Shown: positions 35,719-45,304, counted from the first letter of the stretch. The stretch is 64,000 nucleotides of DNA from an uncultured Leptolinea sp. (GCA_903828565.1 CAIKMQ010000013.1:19096-83095); one strand, 5' to 3'. Numbers and translations are program-made. The notes: generated by a model from the letters alone, not told the origin.

Positions 35719-36712
35719 CCGGCTCATCTTCTGATTCAGGTTCTTCGATTTCGCTGGTATCCGGGTCCAGATCCATGAAGCTGAAATTACCCATGCTGGC
35801 TGTAAATGCCAGGTTCTCGATAGCAGATTCGAGCAGGTCCAGCGTTTCCTCGTCCAGGTCAGAATCCTCAGCGAGTTCCGTTAGTTTCTCCTGGATTTGT
35901 TCTCCGCCGATCTGTGAGAGGGACCAGGCAACCGCCAGAAGTAGCTCATCATCGGTATCATCATCATCCAGCAAATCAAGCAGGGGCTCTCTTGCTTCCA
36001 CCAGTTCCAACTCACCGGCAGCCCGGACGGCCTCAAGCTGCATTTCCGGCTGGGGCGAATCCAAATTATCCAGGACTGTAACCCGCCAGTGATCATTCGC
36101 TGAACGGCCCATAGCAAAGATAGCGGATGCCCGCATAACCATTTCTTTTTCTGAATAGGCTGACGCGATCAATGCTGTGATCTCCGGGTTGGAGGAGTAA
36201 CCCAACGCTTCTATGGCTCTTCGGCGAAGGGTGAGCGGATAGCTCGATCCAAATCTCGTGATCAGCGCGGTTTCAATATCCGCTTGCTTATGCGAAGGGA
36301 TCTCATCCATCTCTCCTAGAAAGATGAACCGGCCCAACAGGCTGGCTGCTGCCGCCTGCACAGAAACATCGGGATCAGTGGTGAGAAGTCGTAATAAGCT
36401 GGAGACGAGGTCTTCTGCTTCACATTCCCACAGCAGGCGGATGCCCATTTCGCGGACGCGTGGTTGAGGATCTTCGAGCGCTAACCGGCCGATCTCAAAG
36501 AATGACACCACACTGTCGCTGTCTGTCAGTTCTTCCAAATCTTCCATCCAGCCAACGATGCGTTCTCTTGGGATGCGGTCCCAATTATTTTTTATTTTTT
36601 CCACCTCGGCCGGTGGCAGGTCAGAAAACCGGTGCAGTAAATGCGGAGGAAAGGGTTTGGCAGGATCAAATAATGCTGATAATACCTGGTCAAATGAGGT
36701 TTCGGTTGCCAT
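35708..36712 (-). CDS. HEAT-repeat protein
   Basis: The 334-aa soluble protein is built of alpha-helical HEAT/PBS-lyase-like repeats from about residue 60 to 300 (LALEDPQPRVREMGIRLLWE, LLTTDPDVSVQAAAASLLGR, YPLTLRRRAIEALGYS, QPEMQLEAVRAAGELE, DDDDTDDELLLAVAWSLSQIG). The C-terminus is acidic (EIEEPESEDEPDDE). Such repeats mediate protein-protein contacts, with no enzyme activity implied. It overlaps acyP by 11 nt and follows the site-2 protease gene by 6 nt. The true partner is unknown. Confidence 0.83.
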   Translation of the reverse strand: MATETSFDQVLSALFDPAKPFPPHLLHRFSDLPPAEVEKIKNNWDRIPRERIVGWMEDLEELTDSDSVVSFFEIGRLALEDPQPRVREMGIRLLWECEAEDLVSSLLRLLTTDPDVSVQAAAASLLGRFIFLGEMDEIPSHKQADIETALITRFGSSYPLTLRRRAIEALGYSSNPEITALIASAYSEKEMVMRASAIFAMGRSANDHWRVTVLDNLDSPQPEMQLEAVRAAGELELVEAREPLLDLLDDDDTDDELLLAVAWSLSQIGGEQIQEKLTELAEDSDLDEETLDLLESAIENLAFTASMGNFSFMDLDPDTSEIEEPESEDEPDDE

Positions 36713-36718
36713 ATTTGC

Positions 36719-37786
36719 TCACTTCGTGATGATTGGGTTGATAAAATCTTGAATCGTGATGAATACCATCAGAGTAAGCAATGTGAGCATACCGATGGAG
36801 TTCACGAGGTTCTCATATTTTTGCGGAACGCGCTTCCTGAAGAGGATTTCCGGTAGGATAAAAAGGATTCTTCCGCCATCTAGCGCGGGGATGGGAAAGA
36901 GATTTGTCAGACCCACCGCAATGGATATAGTACCAATAAAGGAGAGAACGGATACCGCCGGTAGACTGGTCGTTGAAGTTGCAGCCTCTACATCACTCTC
37001 ACGGGCTGCACTATAAATATCAAAAATCCCTTTGGGCCCGATGATTCTTGCCTCTTCGGGGGCGATTGCGCCAGAAATTAAGCGGATTGGCAGGGTGAAG
37101 AGTTGCCGGGCCTGTTCCACCATGGCTGAGAATGATACCGGGATAGCCCGGTACCAGGGTATGGGGATGTATGGGTTACCCATCACGAAACCAACGGGGC
37201 CTTGCCCTTCGGGTGGGTTTGTTCGGGGTGTGACTTGGATGATTATCGGGTCGCCGTCACGCAGGATCTCCATACTGACAGGCAGTCCGGCGAACTCACG
37301 TGTGATCGCCTGAATTTCTTCGGCAGATGAAACATTACGTCCAGCGACTGATGTGATGATATCCCCGGCAAGCATGCCTCCTGCTTCAGCGGGAGAAGCC
37401 TTTGCCACTTCCATCACCTGGATGGTAGAGGTATCGGGCATACCAACCTGCGAAAACAAGGCTACATAAACCATGAAACCCAAAATAAGGCTAGCCAGCG
37501 GACCGCCCGCGAGTACACCCAGCCTAGCCCACGGGCTGGCGGCTGCCAAACCACCCTGAACGGACGGGTCATTATCACCTTTCGGTCGAACAAATGCTCC
37601 AAATGGGATGGCATTGATACTGACTAATACTTTGCCTATCTTGCGACCAAATATTCGGGGTGGCATCCCGAAACCAAATTCTTCGATTTCGACGCCTACC
37701 AGTCGAGCCATTAAAAAATGTCCCAACTCATGAGCAGCCAGCAGCGCTCCAAGCACAACAATAAACTGAATGATGGTCAGTAACAA
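36719..37786 (-). CDS. RseP-type site-2 protease
   Basis: The 355-aa membrane metalloprotease has the catalytic HELGH in TM1 (LLAAHELGHFLMARLVG), one PDZ domain (about residues 120-195; VAKASPAEAGGMLAGDIITSV) and the second zinc ligand motif NLFPIPALDGGRILF near the C-terminus. It cuts membrane-bound regulators or leftover signal peptides within the bilayer. Start is TTG with a weak AGGT upstream. It follows the mevalonate decarboxylase gene by 13 nt. Confidence 0.92.
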   Translation of the reverse strand: MLLTIIQFIVVLGALLAAHELGHFLMARLVGVEIEEFGFGMPPRIFGRKIGKVLVSINAIPFGAFVRPKGDNDPSVQGGLAAASPWARLGVLAGGPLASLILGFMVYVALFSQVGMPDTSTIQVMEVAKASPAEAGGMLAGDIITSVAGRNVSSAEEIQAITREFAGLPVSMEILRDGDPIIIQVTPRTNPPEGQGPVGFVMGNPYIPIPWYRAIPVSFSAMVEQARQLFTLPIRLISGAIAPEEARIIGPKGIFDIYSAARESDVEAATSTTSLPAVSVLSFIGTISIAVGLTNLFPIPALDGGRILFILPEILFRKRVPQKYENLVNSIGMLTLLTLMVFITIQDFINPIITK

Positions 37787-37799
37787 AACTACCTGCTTT

Positions 37800-38786
37800 C
37801 TAAAATTTCAGATCAGATGTCACCAGGCGGGCAGGACCACCAGCCGGTGAAATGAGGACTGTCGAGACGCTGGCAATCGCCCGTAATTTCACCTCGATGT
37901 CTGGCACAAATTCAATCGTGGTTAGCACGTGAACATTTGCACCCGCATCAATGGTATAGAAGGCGGGTATTCCCTCGCTCCGTATATGAACGACAGCCTG
38001 GATTACTTCGAGTGTAGCAGGCAGCCAGTACATTAATGCCGGAGAGGATGTCATCATCACTGCATGCATCATCAGGCAATCCTGCTCCACAATTACTGCC
38101 AGTAAATTAAGATCACGCTCCATGATCGCTTCGCGGCATATAGTTAGTCGGCGATCAGTGTCCATTACGCGGGCAGATTGGAGCGGGCTGGTGGATGCCA
38201 GATGATGTCCTTCCGTGGAACTGATCTTCTTCTGCCCGGCATTCACGATCGCCACCAGATCTACCAGCTGCCAGTGATCAGGTGAAGCCAGTGACACAGC
38301 AAAAGAGTCGGTATCATCCTTACCGGGCAACCATTCCACAAATCCTGCCGGGATGGAACGGCAGGCTGATCCGGACCCCTTACGAGCCAGGCGGGAAAGG
38401 GCTGGTTCATTCAGCGAAAGGCCGTATGCTTTTGACCCTGCCAGTGCCAGAGCGGCAAAACCAGAAGCTGATGAGGCGATACCGCTACCGGTGGGAAAGT
38501 TATTTGAGGTCGACAATCTGGCATAAGTGGATATCCCAGACTGTCTGCGGATGATCTCCAGAAAGTTGCGGATCCGTTCTGCATCCCTCTCTTTAGCTAT
38601 TTCACCATTGATGGTGATCTGATCGGCCGGCAAACCAGCATCCAAGGATATTGAAGTGCGTGTCTCCAGAGAGGATAGATTCATGGAGATCGAACCATTG
38701 GAAGGTATGCGGAATTCATCTTCCCGGTTCCCCCAGTATTTAATGAAAGCTATGTTGGGATGTGCGATTGCTGTGACAGAGTCCAT
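37800..38786 (-). CDS. mvaD: Mevalonate (di)phosphate decarboxylase, GHMP superfamily
   Basis: The 328-aa GHMP-fold enzyme matches diphosphomevalonate decarboxylase: AIAHPNIAFIKYWGNRED, ATP loop NFPTGSGIASSASGFAALA, and YTIDAGANVHVL with the catalytic Asp (usually DAGPN). It makes isopentenyl (di)phosphate in the mevalonate route. In some Chloroflexota and haloarchaea the homologue prefers mevalonate-5-phosphate (PMD), so the exact substrate is open. The start is ATG 38786; the ORF-track extension of 25 residues is outside the family. No clear ribosome site is seen. Confidence 0.85.
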   Translation of the reverse strand: MDSVTAIAHPNIAFIKYWGNREDEFRIPSNGSISMNLSSLETRTSISLDAGLPADQITINGEIAKERDAERIRNFLEIIRRQSGISTYARLSTSNNFPTGSGIASSASGFAALALAGSKAYGLSLNEPALSRLARKGSGSACRSIPAGFVEWLPGKDDTDSFAVSLASPDHWQLVDLVAIVNAGQKKISSTEGHHLASTSPLQSARVMDTDRRLTICREAIMERDLNLLAVIVEQDCLMMHAVMMTSSPALMYWLPATLEVIQAVVHIRSEGIPAFYTIDAGANVHVLTTIEFVPDIEVKLRAIASVSTVLISPAGGPARLVTSDLKF

Positions 38787-38940
38787 AAGTTTTCTGTAAT
38801 ATTGTATCTTAAAATCGATTGCTTCAGCCTGTGCATATATCCCTGGTAGAGTGACATACATCTATAAAATTTATTCTAAATATGTAATTAGGTTAAATTT
38901 GTATGCCAGATCATCAGATTGCGGTATGATTGTGACATTC

Positions 38941-38962
38941 CAGCCTGCGGGCTGTTTTATTT
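38941..38962 (+). other. Small hairpin in the SulP leader
   Basis: CAGCC-TGCG-GGCTG forms a 5-bp stem followed by TTTTATTTTA, just before the ribosome site AGAGGA of the SulP gene. It resembles a weak terminator or attenuator but is short. Confidence 0.3.
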
Positions 38963-38972
38963 TAGAGGAAAA

Positions 38973-40637
38973 ATGCCACGAAGAAGCCTTAAACAACTGT
39001 ATCGGGATGAGTTTCAGGGGTACACCCTGCATAAACTAAAACAAGACCTGTTTGCCGGTCTCACTGTGGCAGCGGTTGCGCTTCCGCTGGCGCTGGCATT
39101 TGGTGTTGCTTCAGGAGCAACCGCGTCAGCAGGTTTGATCACGGCGGTCATCGCCGGGTTTGTCATTGGTGCCTTATCAGGCGCTCCTTTTCAGATCAGC
39201 GGGCCGACCGGCGCAATGAGCGCAGTATTGATCGTACTGAGTCAAAAGTACGGAATGCAGGGGATCTGGGTAGCCGGGTTACTCTCGGGTGTTTTCTTGT
39301 TGATCATCGGTTTGCTGCGCATGGGACGTTTTATTGCCTTCATTCCTGCCCCTGTAATCACAGGTTTTACCTCCGGCATTGCTTTGATCATCTTCATCGG
39401 TCAAGTTGATAATTTCATGGGTATTTCTACACCAACCGGAGAGTCAGCCCTGGTGAAGCTATTTGGTTATTTCCAGGGTGGTTTTACACCCGACTGGCAT
39501 GCAATAATGATCGGTGCCATCGTCGTTATGACGATGTTATTATGGCCCAGGAAGTGGAATCAGGTTTTTCCGTCCTCCCTTCTGGGGATCATTTTGGCGA
39601 CTGTACTTGGTGTGGCAACCGGGTGGAAAGTGCAACAGATTGGTGCCATTCCTTCCACGTTGTTACCGGATGCGCGATTACACCTGCTGGATATCCAATT
39701 ATCCCGGTTCACAGAATTTATCGCACCAGCTTTGACCATTACTGCACTGGGAGCCATTGAATCCTTGTTATGCGGTGCGGTTGGATCTAATATGACAGGG
39801 GTACGTTTGCAGGCAAATCAGGAATTAGTCGGACAGGGGATCGGAAATATGTTGATCCCTTTTTTTGGCGGTGTCCCTGCAACCGCAGCGATCGCCCGAT
39901 CAAGTGTCGGCATTAAATCGGGAGGAGTTACCAGACTGGTCAGCATCATTCATGCAGCCGGTTTACTGGCTTCGATGTTCTTACTGGCGCCGGTGATGGC
40001 AAAGATCCCTCTTGCGGCGCTCGCCGGAGTATTGATGGTAACTGCCTGGCGGATGAATGAATGGCATTCCATTAAGTTTATGTTCAGTAAGCGCTTCAAA
40101 ACAGCTATGACTGCGTTTTTGATCACCATGGTGGCTACTATCGCACTAGACCTCACGCAGGCTATTCTGGTCGGATCATTGATCACTGCAGGTATTTTTC
40201 TGAGCCAAATTGCACAGATCGAAATCACAGTGCAGGAAGTTGACCCCGTAAAATTGCGGGAGAAGGGGATCGAGGCAGAGGGCAAGTGCAGACACGTGCG
40301 TGTGGCTTTTGTTACCGGCCCGATTTTCTTTGCAGCTGCCGGTTATTTCAATGAAGCCTTCGCGGACCTGGGTGATACCCATGCCTTGATCCTATCCATG
40401 CGCGGTGTACCCCTAATCGATACGGCAGGGATTGAAACATTGGAACGCTTGTATGAGAGGTTGCATAAACAGGGCGGGGTATTGATGCTAGCGGGTATTC
40501 ATGACAACGTTCGAGGTATGTTGGAAAGAAGCGGACTGGCAGATCGCATTGGCAAAGAGAACTTCTTCTGGTCATCAGACCAGGCGATCGTTGAATCCGA
40601 AAGAAGAATGTGCCGATATTGTGCTGAAGATAGATAA
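38973..40637 (+). CDS. SulP-family anion transporter
   Basis: The 554-aa protein is a SulP permease: about 12-14 TM helices (residues 20-420; LFAGLTVAAVALPLALAFGVASG is the SulP entry motif) and a C-terminal cytoplasmic STAS domain (about 440-550, ILSMRGVPLIDTAGIETLERLYERLHKQGG). Substrate may be sulfate, bicarbonate or another anion. I start at ATG 38973, since AGAGG sits 4 nt upstream; the ORF-track start 18 residues earlier lacks one and falls in the leader hairpin region. Confidence 0.92.
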   Translation: MPRRSLKQLYRDEFQGYTLHKLKQDLFAGLTVAAVALPLALAFGVASGATASAGLITAVIAGFVIGALSGAPFQISGPTGAMSAVLIVLSQKYGMQGIWVAGLLSGVFLLIIGLLRMGRFIAFIPAPVITGFTSGIALIIFIGQVDNFMGISTPTGESALVKLFGYFQGGFTPDWHAIMIGAIVVMTMLLWPRKWNQVFPSSLLGIILATVLGVATGWKVQQIGAIPSTLLPDARLHLLDIQLSRFTEFIAPALTITALGAIESLLCGAVGSNMTGVRLQANQELVGQGIGNMLIPFFGGVPATAAIARSSVGIKSGGVTRLVSIIHAAGLLASMFLLAPVMAKIPLAALAGVLMVTAWRMNEWHSIKFMFSKRFKTAMTAFLITMVATIALDLTQAILVGSLITAGIFLSQIAQIEITVQEVDPVKLREKGIEAEGKCRHVRVAFVTGPIFFAAAGYFNEAFADLGDTHALILSMRGVPLIDTAGIETLERLYERLHKQGGVLMLAGIHDNVRGMLERSGLADRIGKENFFWSSDQAIVESERRMCRYCAEDR

Positions 40638-40642
40638 CAAAA

Positions 40643-40665
40643 CCCGGCGGAGCGAACCGGGCTTT
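40643..40665. terminator. Possible terminator between SulP and a small membrane protein
   Basis: CCCGG and CCGGG pair around a 9-nt loop, 5 nt after the SulP stop, followed by CTTTA. Stem short, T-run weak. It lies between convergent genes. Confidence 0.4.
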
Positions 40666-40672
40666 ACAGGAT

Positions 40673-40843
40673 TTATAAACCTTTGAGCAAGTTTGCAAGC
40701 GCTAACAGGATAAAACCAACCAACAGGACGAAGAAAGCGAGTGGTTGTAGAGCAGGGAACACATCCATCTGGCCAACGACACCAATGAGAGCCAGAATAA
40801 GCGATAACCACCAGACCCATTTCTTTGGTGCGCTGAGTTTCAT
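40673..40843 (-). CDS. Small membrane protein, 56 aa, function unknown
   Basis: It has two predicted TM helices in 56 residues (WVWWLSLILALIGVVGQM and PLAFFVLLVGFILLALANLL). The ATG at 40843 is preceded by AAGGAGG at 5 nt, one of the best ribosome sites in the window, which is why I accept so short a gene and prefer it to the 67-aa start. It lies alone between the SulP and ECF genes, on the other strand. No family recognised. Confidence 0.75.
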   Translation of the reverse strand: MKLSAPKKWVWWLSLILALIGVVGQMDVFPALQPLAFFVLLVGFILLALANLLKGL

Positions 40844-41012
40844 AGTATCCTCCTTGAAGGTAAAACCTAATTTCACCTCTCAAATGCTCCAATTTTATTA
40901 TAGCGATATTTTCGTACTTATGTAATAGTTGACTATACAGTAGAATATCGACTTGGCGGATAAAATGTATGGCATCTTCTGTATGATAAAATACTCCTAT
41001 TAGGTAGCAGTC

Positions 41013-42737
41013 GTGAATCATGTGATGATCTCCGCCGATGGACTGTGCTTCCGGTATCCGGAACAGGCATCCAATACCCCCGATATCTTACAAGAAATCA
41101 CCTTTCATATCCAAAAGGGTGAATATATCGCCATTGTTGGAGGGAACGGATCTGGAAAATCAACACTGGTCAAATTGATCGACGGATTGCTGTTTCCTAC
41201 ATCCGGGCTATTAACTGTAAATGGCATTTCAGTGACGGGTGCAGCCAACCTGGCTGAGCTGCGAAAACAGATCGGGTTGATATTCCAGTTCCCTGAGGAC
41301 CAGATCGTTGCATCAACTGTGGAAGAAGATGTCGCCTTCGGGTTGGAAAACTATGGGGTTCCCACCGTGGAGATGCGCGCCCGCGTGCGGAAGATCCTGG
41401 AAGGATTCGATCTATGGGATTTGCGGGGACGGACCACCACAATGCTGTCTGGCGGACAGACCCAGCGGCTTGCATTGGCAGGCGTGCTTGCAATTGGGTC
41501 GGATTGCCTAATCTTTGACGAAGCTACATCCATGCTGGACCCTGCTGCCCGGAAAAACCTGATGGGGGTCATGAAAGGCCTCAATACTGAGGGTAAAACG
41601 ATCCTGCATGTAACCCATTCCATGGAAGAAGCTTATCAGGCAGACAGGGTGTTCGTCCTGAAACATGGCCAGTTGGTTTTTGACGGAACACCTTTCGATT
41701 TGTTCAACCAACATAATATTTCAAGCTGGAATCTGGAATATCCCGAGATCATACGATATTGCCAGATTTTCAAGCAGCTTGGACTAAGGTTGCCAGAAAA
41801 TCCCCGGTCTACTCATGAGCTGGTTCCATACCTGGCAGAACAATTGCGTCCAGTGAGGGTAAAAAAGGCTGTATCAAAGAGGAAAGCTACAGAACCGGTG
41901 ATTGAAGTATCCGGTTTGGCTTACACATATCTTGCGGGCACTCTCAAAGCTGTTCCTGCACTGTACCAGGTGGATGTGGAAATACCTGGCGAAACCGGGT
42001 ATGGTTTTGTGGGGAAAACCGGTTCAGGAAAATCCACTGTTTTACAGCATTTGAATGGATTATTCAACCCCCAACAGGGAATGGTGCGCATAGGAAACCA
42101 TGATCTAACAAAGCCTTACCAACTGGCGGATGTCGTTCGGACGGCAGGGCTGGTCATGCAAAATCCCGAAAGCCATTTCTTTGAATTCTATGTTGGTGAT
42201 GAGATTGCTTTCGGCCCGCGAAATATCGGCTATGAAGGCAGGTTGGTTGACAGGGTCTCCTGGGCGATGGGTCTGGTAGGCCTGGATTTTTTCGAATTCC
42301 GTGATAAACCGGTACATACCCTCAGCGGAGGACAAAAAAGAAAGGTTGCTTTAGCCTCGGTCCTGGCTATGAAACCTGAGATCCTGGTGCTGGATGAACC
42401 GACAGCCGGACTGGATCCCATTGCGCGGCAGGAAATCCTGAACAAGTTTACCGGGCTGGTAGATACCGGGTTGACGCTCGTAGTTTCATCCCATAACCTC
42501 GTAGACATAGTCACGCTGTCCGCAAACATGACGATTATGGATGCAGGCAGATCCACAGCGAGCGGGCGTACCAAAGATGTTCTCTGGGATAAGAATATGC
42601 TCCTGAATCATGGGATCGAGCCGCTGCCAATTTCCAGGCTTGGTCATGAGCTCGGCAAGGTAATGGAGGTGGAGTTCAATCCTATCGGTGAGATCTCAGA
42701 CCTACTTGCGCAGGTTGAGGGAGCCGGTCATGACTGA
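41013..42737 (+). CDS. ECF transporter ATPase with two fused nucleotide-binding domains
   Basis: The 574-aa protein carries two ABC ATPase modules in one chain. NBD1 has GGNGSGKSTLVKL, LSGGQTQRLALAG and CLIFDEATSMLD; NBD2 has GKTGSGKSTVLQH, LSGGQKRKVALAS and ILVLDEPTAGLD. This corresponds to EcfA plus EcfA' of energy-coupling factor (vitamin/metal) transporters. GTG 41013 is the first start; an in-frame ATG at 41025 is an alternative. ecfT begins before this gene ends (8-nt overlap). Confidence 0.92.
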   Translation: MNHVMISADGLCFRYPEQASNTPDILQEITFHIQKGEYIAIVGGNGSGKSTLVKLIDGLLFPTSGLLTVNGISVTGAANLAELRKQIGLIFQFPEDQIVASTVEEDVAFGLENYGVPTVEMRARVRKILEGFDLWDLRGRTTTMLSGGQTQRLALAGVLAIGSDCLIFDEATSMLDPAARKNLMGVMKGLNTEGKTILHVTHSMEEAYQADRVFVLKHGQLVFDGTPFDLFNQHNISSWNLEYPEIIRYCQIFKQLGLRLPENPRSTHELVPYLAEQLRPVRVKKAVSKRKATEPVIEVSGLAYTYLAGTLKAVPALYQVDVEIPGETGYGFVGKTGSGKSTVLQHLNGLFNPQQGMVRIGNHDLTKPYQLADVVRTAGLVMQNPESHFFEFYVGDEIAFGPRNIGYEGRLVDRVSWAMGLVGLDFFEFRDKPVHTLSGGQKRKVALASVLAMKPEILVLDEPTAGLDPIARQEILNKFTGLVDTGLTLVVSSHNLVDIVTLSANMTIMDAGRSTASGRTKDVLWDKNMLLNHGIEPLPISRLGHELGKVMEVEFNPIGEISDLLAQVEGAGHD

Positions 42738-43560
42738 ACAGTTTGAGTTCAGCCGATACCTGATCTTTCCAGAGTATTCCGAATCTGGAGCCTGGACGCA
42801 AAAACGAAACAGCGGATGGTTATTATTCAGCGTTTTTATATACTTTGCAGGAACGCTGCTTGCAAAAAACTGGGGGACCCTGCTGATCGGTATCATACTT
42901 TGCATTATCTTAAGTATCCTTGCCCGCATGGAGCTAAGGGCCAGTCTTCGTAACCTTCTTCGGACTTTACCGTTGTTGTTGATCATTGCTGTGATCAGCC
43001 TTTTCTCAAACCCGATTCTAGATACCAGCCCGCGAATATTCGAATGGTGGCTCATTAACATCACAAGATTGGACCTGGAGAACGCAGGGATGCTGATTTT
43101 GCGTTTCATTCTGCTTATGCAGATCATGGGTGTACTTACATCCAGCCTATCGATCACCCGGTTTATTCATGGATTGGAGAGTTTGCTGACACCGTTTACG
43201 TGGGTGGGGATCAGAGTGCACGATTTTGTGGTTTCGGTTGAAATCGCCATCCGCTATATCCCTTTGTTGACACAAACCGCGGAGCGCATAGCGAAGGCGC
43301 AAGCTTCGCGTGGAGCTGCCTGGGGTTCCAGGTCGGGGTCTCTGATCTCCCGGGTACGTCAAGTGTTTCCTGTGGTGTTGCCCATGTTTACCATCAGCTA
43401 TCAACGAGCGGATACGATCGCCATGGCAATGGATGCCCGCGGATTCGGCATAAAAGGAAAACGCAGCCAGTATGTTTCTGACCGCGTTCAAATGGTAGAT
43501 GCAATTCTTCCAGCAAGCATGCTGGCATACCTCTTATTGGTTCTTATCTATCCCTTTTAG
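42730..43560 (+). CDS. ecfT: ECF transporter transmembrane subunit EcfT
   Basis: The 276-aa integral membrane protein has several TM helices and the coupling-helix motifs of EcfT (AQASRGAAWG and AMDARGFGIKG, the A-x-x-R-G pair that contacts the two ATPases). I choose ATG 42730 because GAGGGA lies about 6 nt upstream and it overlaps the ATPase stop by 8 nt. The ORF-track start adds 14 residues inside the ATPase gene. The gene overlaps the S-component tail-to-tail by 4 nt. Confidence 0.9.
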   Translation: MTEQFEFSRYLIFPEYSESGAWTQKRNSGWLLFSVFIYFAGTLLAKNWGTLLIGIILCIILSILARMELRASLRNLLRTLPLLLIIAVISLFSNPILDTSPRIFEWWLINITRLDLENAGMLILRFILLMQIMGVLTSSLSITRFIHGLESLLTPFTWVGIRVHDFVVSVEIAIRYIPLLTQTAERIAKAQASRGAAWGSRSGSLISRVRQVFPVVLPMFTISYQRADTIAMAMDARGFGIKGKRSQYVSDRVQMVDAILPASMLAYLLLVLIYPF

Positions 43561-44120
43561 TCGTTTAGGTTCGCCCCTGGCTTTCTTCTTAGATTGATCT
43601 GTTTTATGGCCGCAACAATAACAACTGTAGCAAAGGCGATAATACCAGCTTCAGGCAGACCGTTTGTGATCGCGATTGGATACAACACTGCCCAGGGGTA
43701 TATTCCGAGGCCGCCGATTGCTCCCAGTACCAGAATGGTATTGGTGATGCTGCCAAAGAACCCGGCCATAAAGATGGCAGGGATTTCCAGTTTTCCCAGC
43801 AGTTTGTAGATAATCCATGCAACTGGACCGATAAAGAGACGGGGGAGAACCGAAATGACAGGGTTGGTAAAGATTACATCACCTGGAGAAAGAGGTGCAA
43901 CCGCAGCTTTCACGAGGCTTGCTACACCGAATATCAAGCCGACACTGAATCCCACGACTGGCCCTTCTAGCACTGCTCCGATGATAGCGGGTAGGTGCAT
44001 GATTGTGATGGAAAAAACTCCCATTGGAATAAAACCAAAGGGTGTGATGGCCAGCACAATGGATATTGCTCCCAGGATTCCTGTAACCACGATTTTACGA
44101 GTTGAAGATGTTGTTGTCAT
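43557..44120 (-). CDS. ECF transporter S component, substrate unknown
   Basis: The 187-aa protein has about six TM helices and the S-component pattern ITPFGFIPMGVFSITIMHLPAIIGAVLEGPVVGFSVGLIFGV. It captures a vitamin or other solute and hands it to the EcfT/EcfAA' module encoded on the other strand. AGGAG lies 6 nt before ATG 44120; the ORF-track start 31 residues earlier lacks support. The substrate is not readable, although pantothenate-, folate- or similar-type S units share this kind of sequence. Confidence 0.88.
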   Translation of the reverse strand: MTTTSSTRKIVVTGILGAISIVLAITPFGFIPMGVFSITIMHLPAIIGAVLEGPVVGFSVGLIFGVASLVKAAVAPLSPGDVIFTNPVISVLPRLFIGPVAWIIYKLLGKLEIPAIFMAGFFGSITNTILVLGAIGGLGIYPWAVLYPIAITNGLPEAGIIAFATVVIVAAIKQINLRRKPGANLND

Positions 44121-44187
44121 ATTCGGCTCCTTGGTGTTAATCAATAGGAATAGCTCAATTATAAAACAGCGGCATTGAATTAAGGTA

Positions 44188-45048
44188 TCAACTGGACATC
44201 TGACGTTTTTCAAAAACTTGATTGATCCCTAATGCGGCAATTATCACCAGACCACCAATGAACAAATTGGTTAGGTTGGGTTGCTCATGGAAGAAAAGCA
44301 GGGATACTGTGATGGAAAGCGGGATTTTTAGGTTATTGAAGACTGCCAGTGCACCGGCATTGGTCCGTCTCGCGCCATAATTCCAGAGGAAGAAGCCAAA
44401 TCCACTGGCCAGTGCGCCCAGGTAAACGAGGTTCCACCACTGTGTGCTCGTAATGGTTACTTCATTCCATTTGACCAGGAACAATGCTATCGTCATGGCA
44501 CTCAGAACTCCGCCAGCGTATAAGATGGCGAAGATATTGCTGTCTTTGATTTTCGGGTGCTGCCGTAATGTATTTCGATAAAGAACTTGCCCGATCGCGA
44601 AACAGATATTAGAACCTTGAACAAAGAGGAACCCCGTAAGCAATCCGGGACGTGAAATATCAGAATACTTAATGATGGCAGTTCCTGTTACTGCAAGCAA
44701 AGCAGTAAGAATGTACACGCTATTCCAGCGTTTCTGTTGCAGGTTGTTGAAAAGTGCCACATAAAAAGGGGTGAAGATCGTAAATAACGCCACTTCAAAT
44801 GCTTTGAGAGTCTGGAAGGAGAAATTATAAAAAACGTACATTAATCCAAATTCGAGGGCACCGATTAATGCCAGTTGGATCGCTAGTTTTTGAGATATAT
44901 TGCGAATACGCAAGAATGGCAGAAAAACCAACAGGGCGATCGCCAGCCGGATGGTTGAAACCAGAGAAGGGTCAATTCCAGTTAGGTTCGTTTTGATCAA
45001 ACCGAATGAAAAAGCCCAGATGAGTGAAACGATCAGCAAATAGAGCAT
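44188..45048 (-). CDS. EamA/DMT-superfamily transporter
   Basis: The 286-aa protein has ten TM helices in two EamA-like repeats (IWAFSFGLIKTNLTGIDPSLVSTIRLAIALLVFLPFLRI; NLVYLGALASGFGFFLWNYGARRTNAG). DMT permeases export or import small metabolites; no substrate is predicted. GAGG precedes the ATG by about 5 nt. It lies upstream of the S component on the same strand. Confidence 0.88.
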   Translation of the reverse strand: MLYLLIVSLIWAFSFGLIKTNLTGIDPSLVSTIRLAIALLVFLPFLRIRNISQKLAIQLALIGALEFGLMYVFYNFSFQTLKAFEVALFTIFTPFYVALFNNLQQKRWNSVYILTALLAVTGTAIIKYSDISRPGLLTGFLFVQGSNICFAIGQVLYRNTLRQHPKIKDSNIFAILYAGGVLSAMTIALFLVKWNEVTITSTQWWNLVYLGALASGFGFFLWNYGARRTNAGALAVFNNLKIPLSITVSLLFFHEQPNLTNLFIGGLVIIAALGINQVFEKRQMSS

Positions 45049-45304
45049 AATATCCTCAGTTCATAGAAGAGACGCATAGTTTTATGCCGGAATTGTACCG
45101 CAGGAATACCCGGTTCCAATTAATTAAGACAGAATGAAGACAAAAACATGACATTAGCATGATATCTCTGCGTACCTGTTCTTGTGAACCGCTGAAAATA
45201 ACATGAGTGAATAAGCTTATACAAGTAGGCGCAGCACTGTCATTTTACTATGCGTAATACGATAATACGGACAATATATATCATAATAACAAAGGAATGA
45301 ACTA
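45049..45304. other. 256-bp divergent intergenic region
   Basis: Largest gene-free stretch in the body of the window, between the DMT gene (-) and sodA (+). It is AT-rich near sodA (ACAATATATATCATAATAAC before the ribosome site). I see no long hairpin, RNA gene or repeat in it; promoters for both genes must lie here. Confidence 0.5.
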
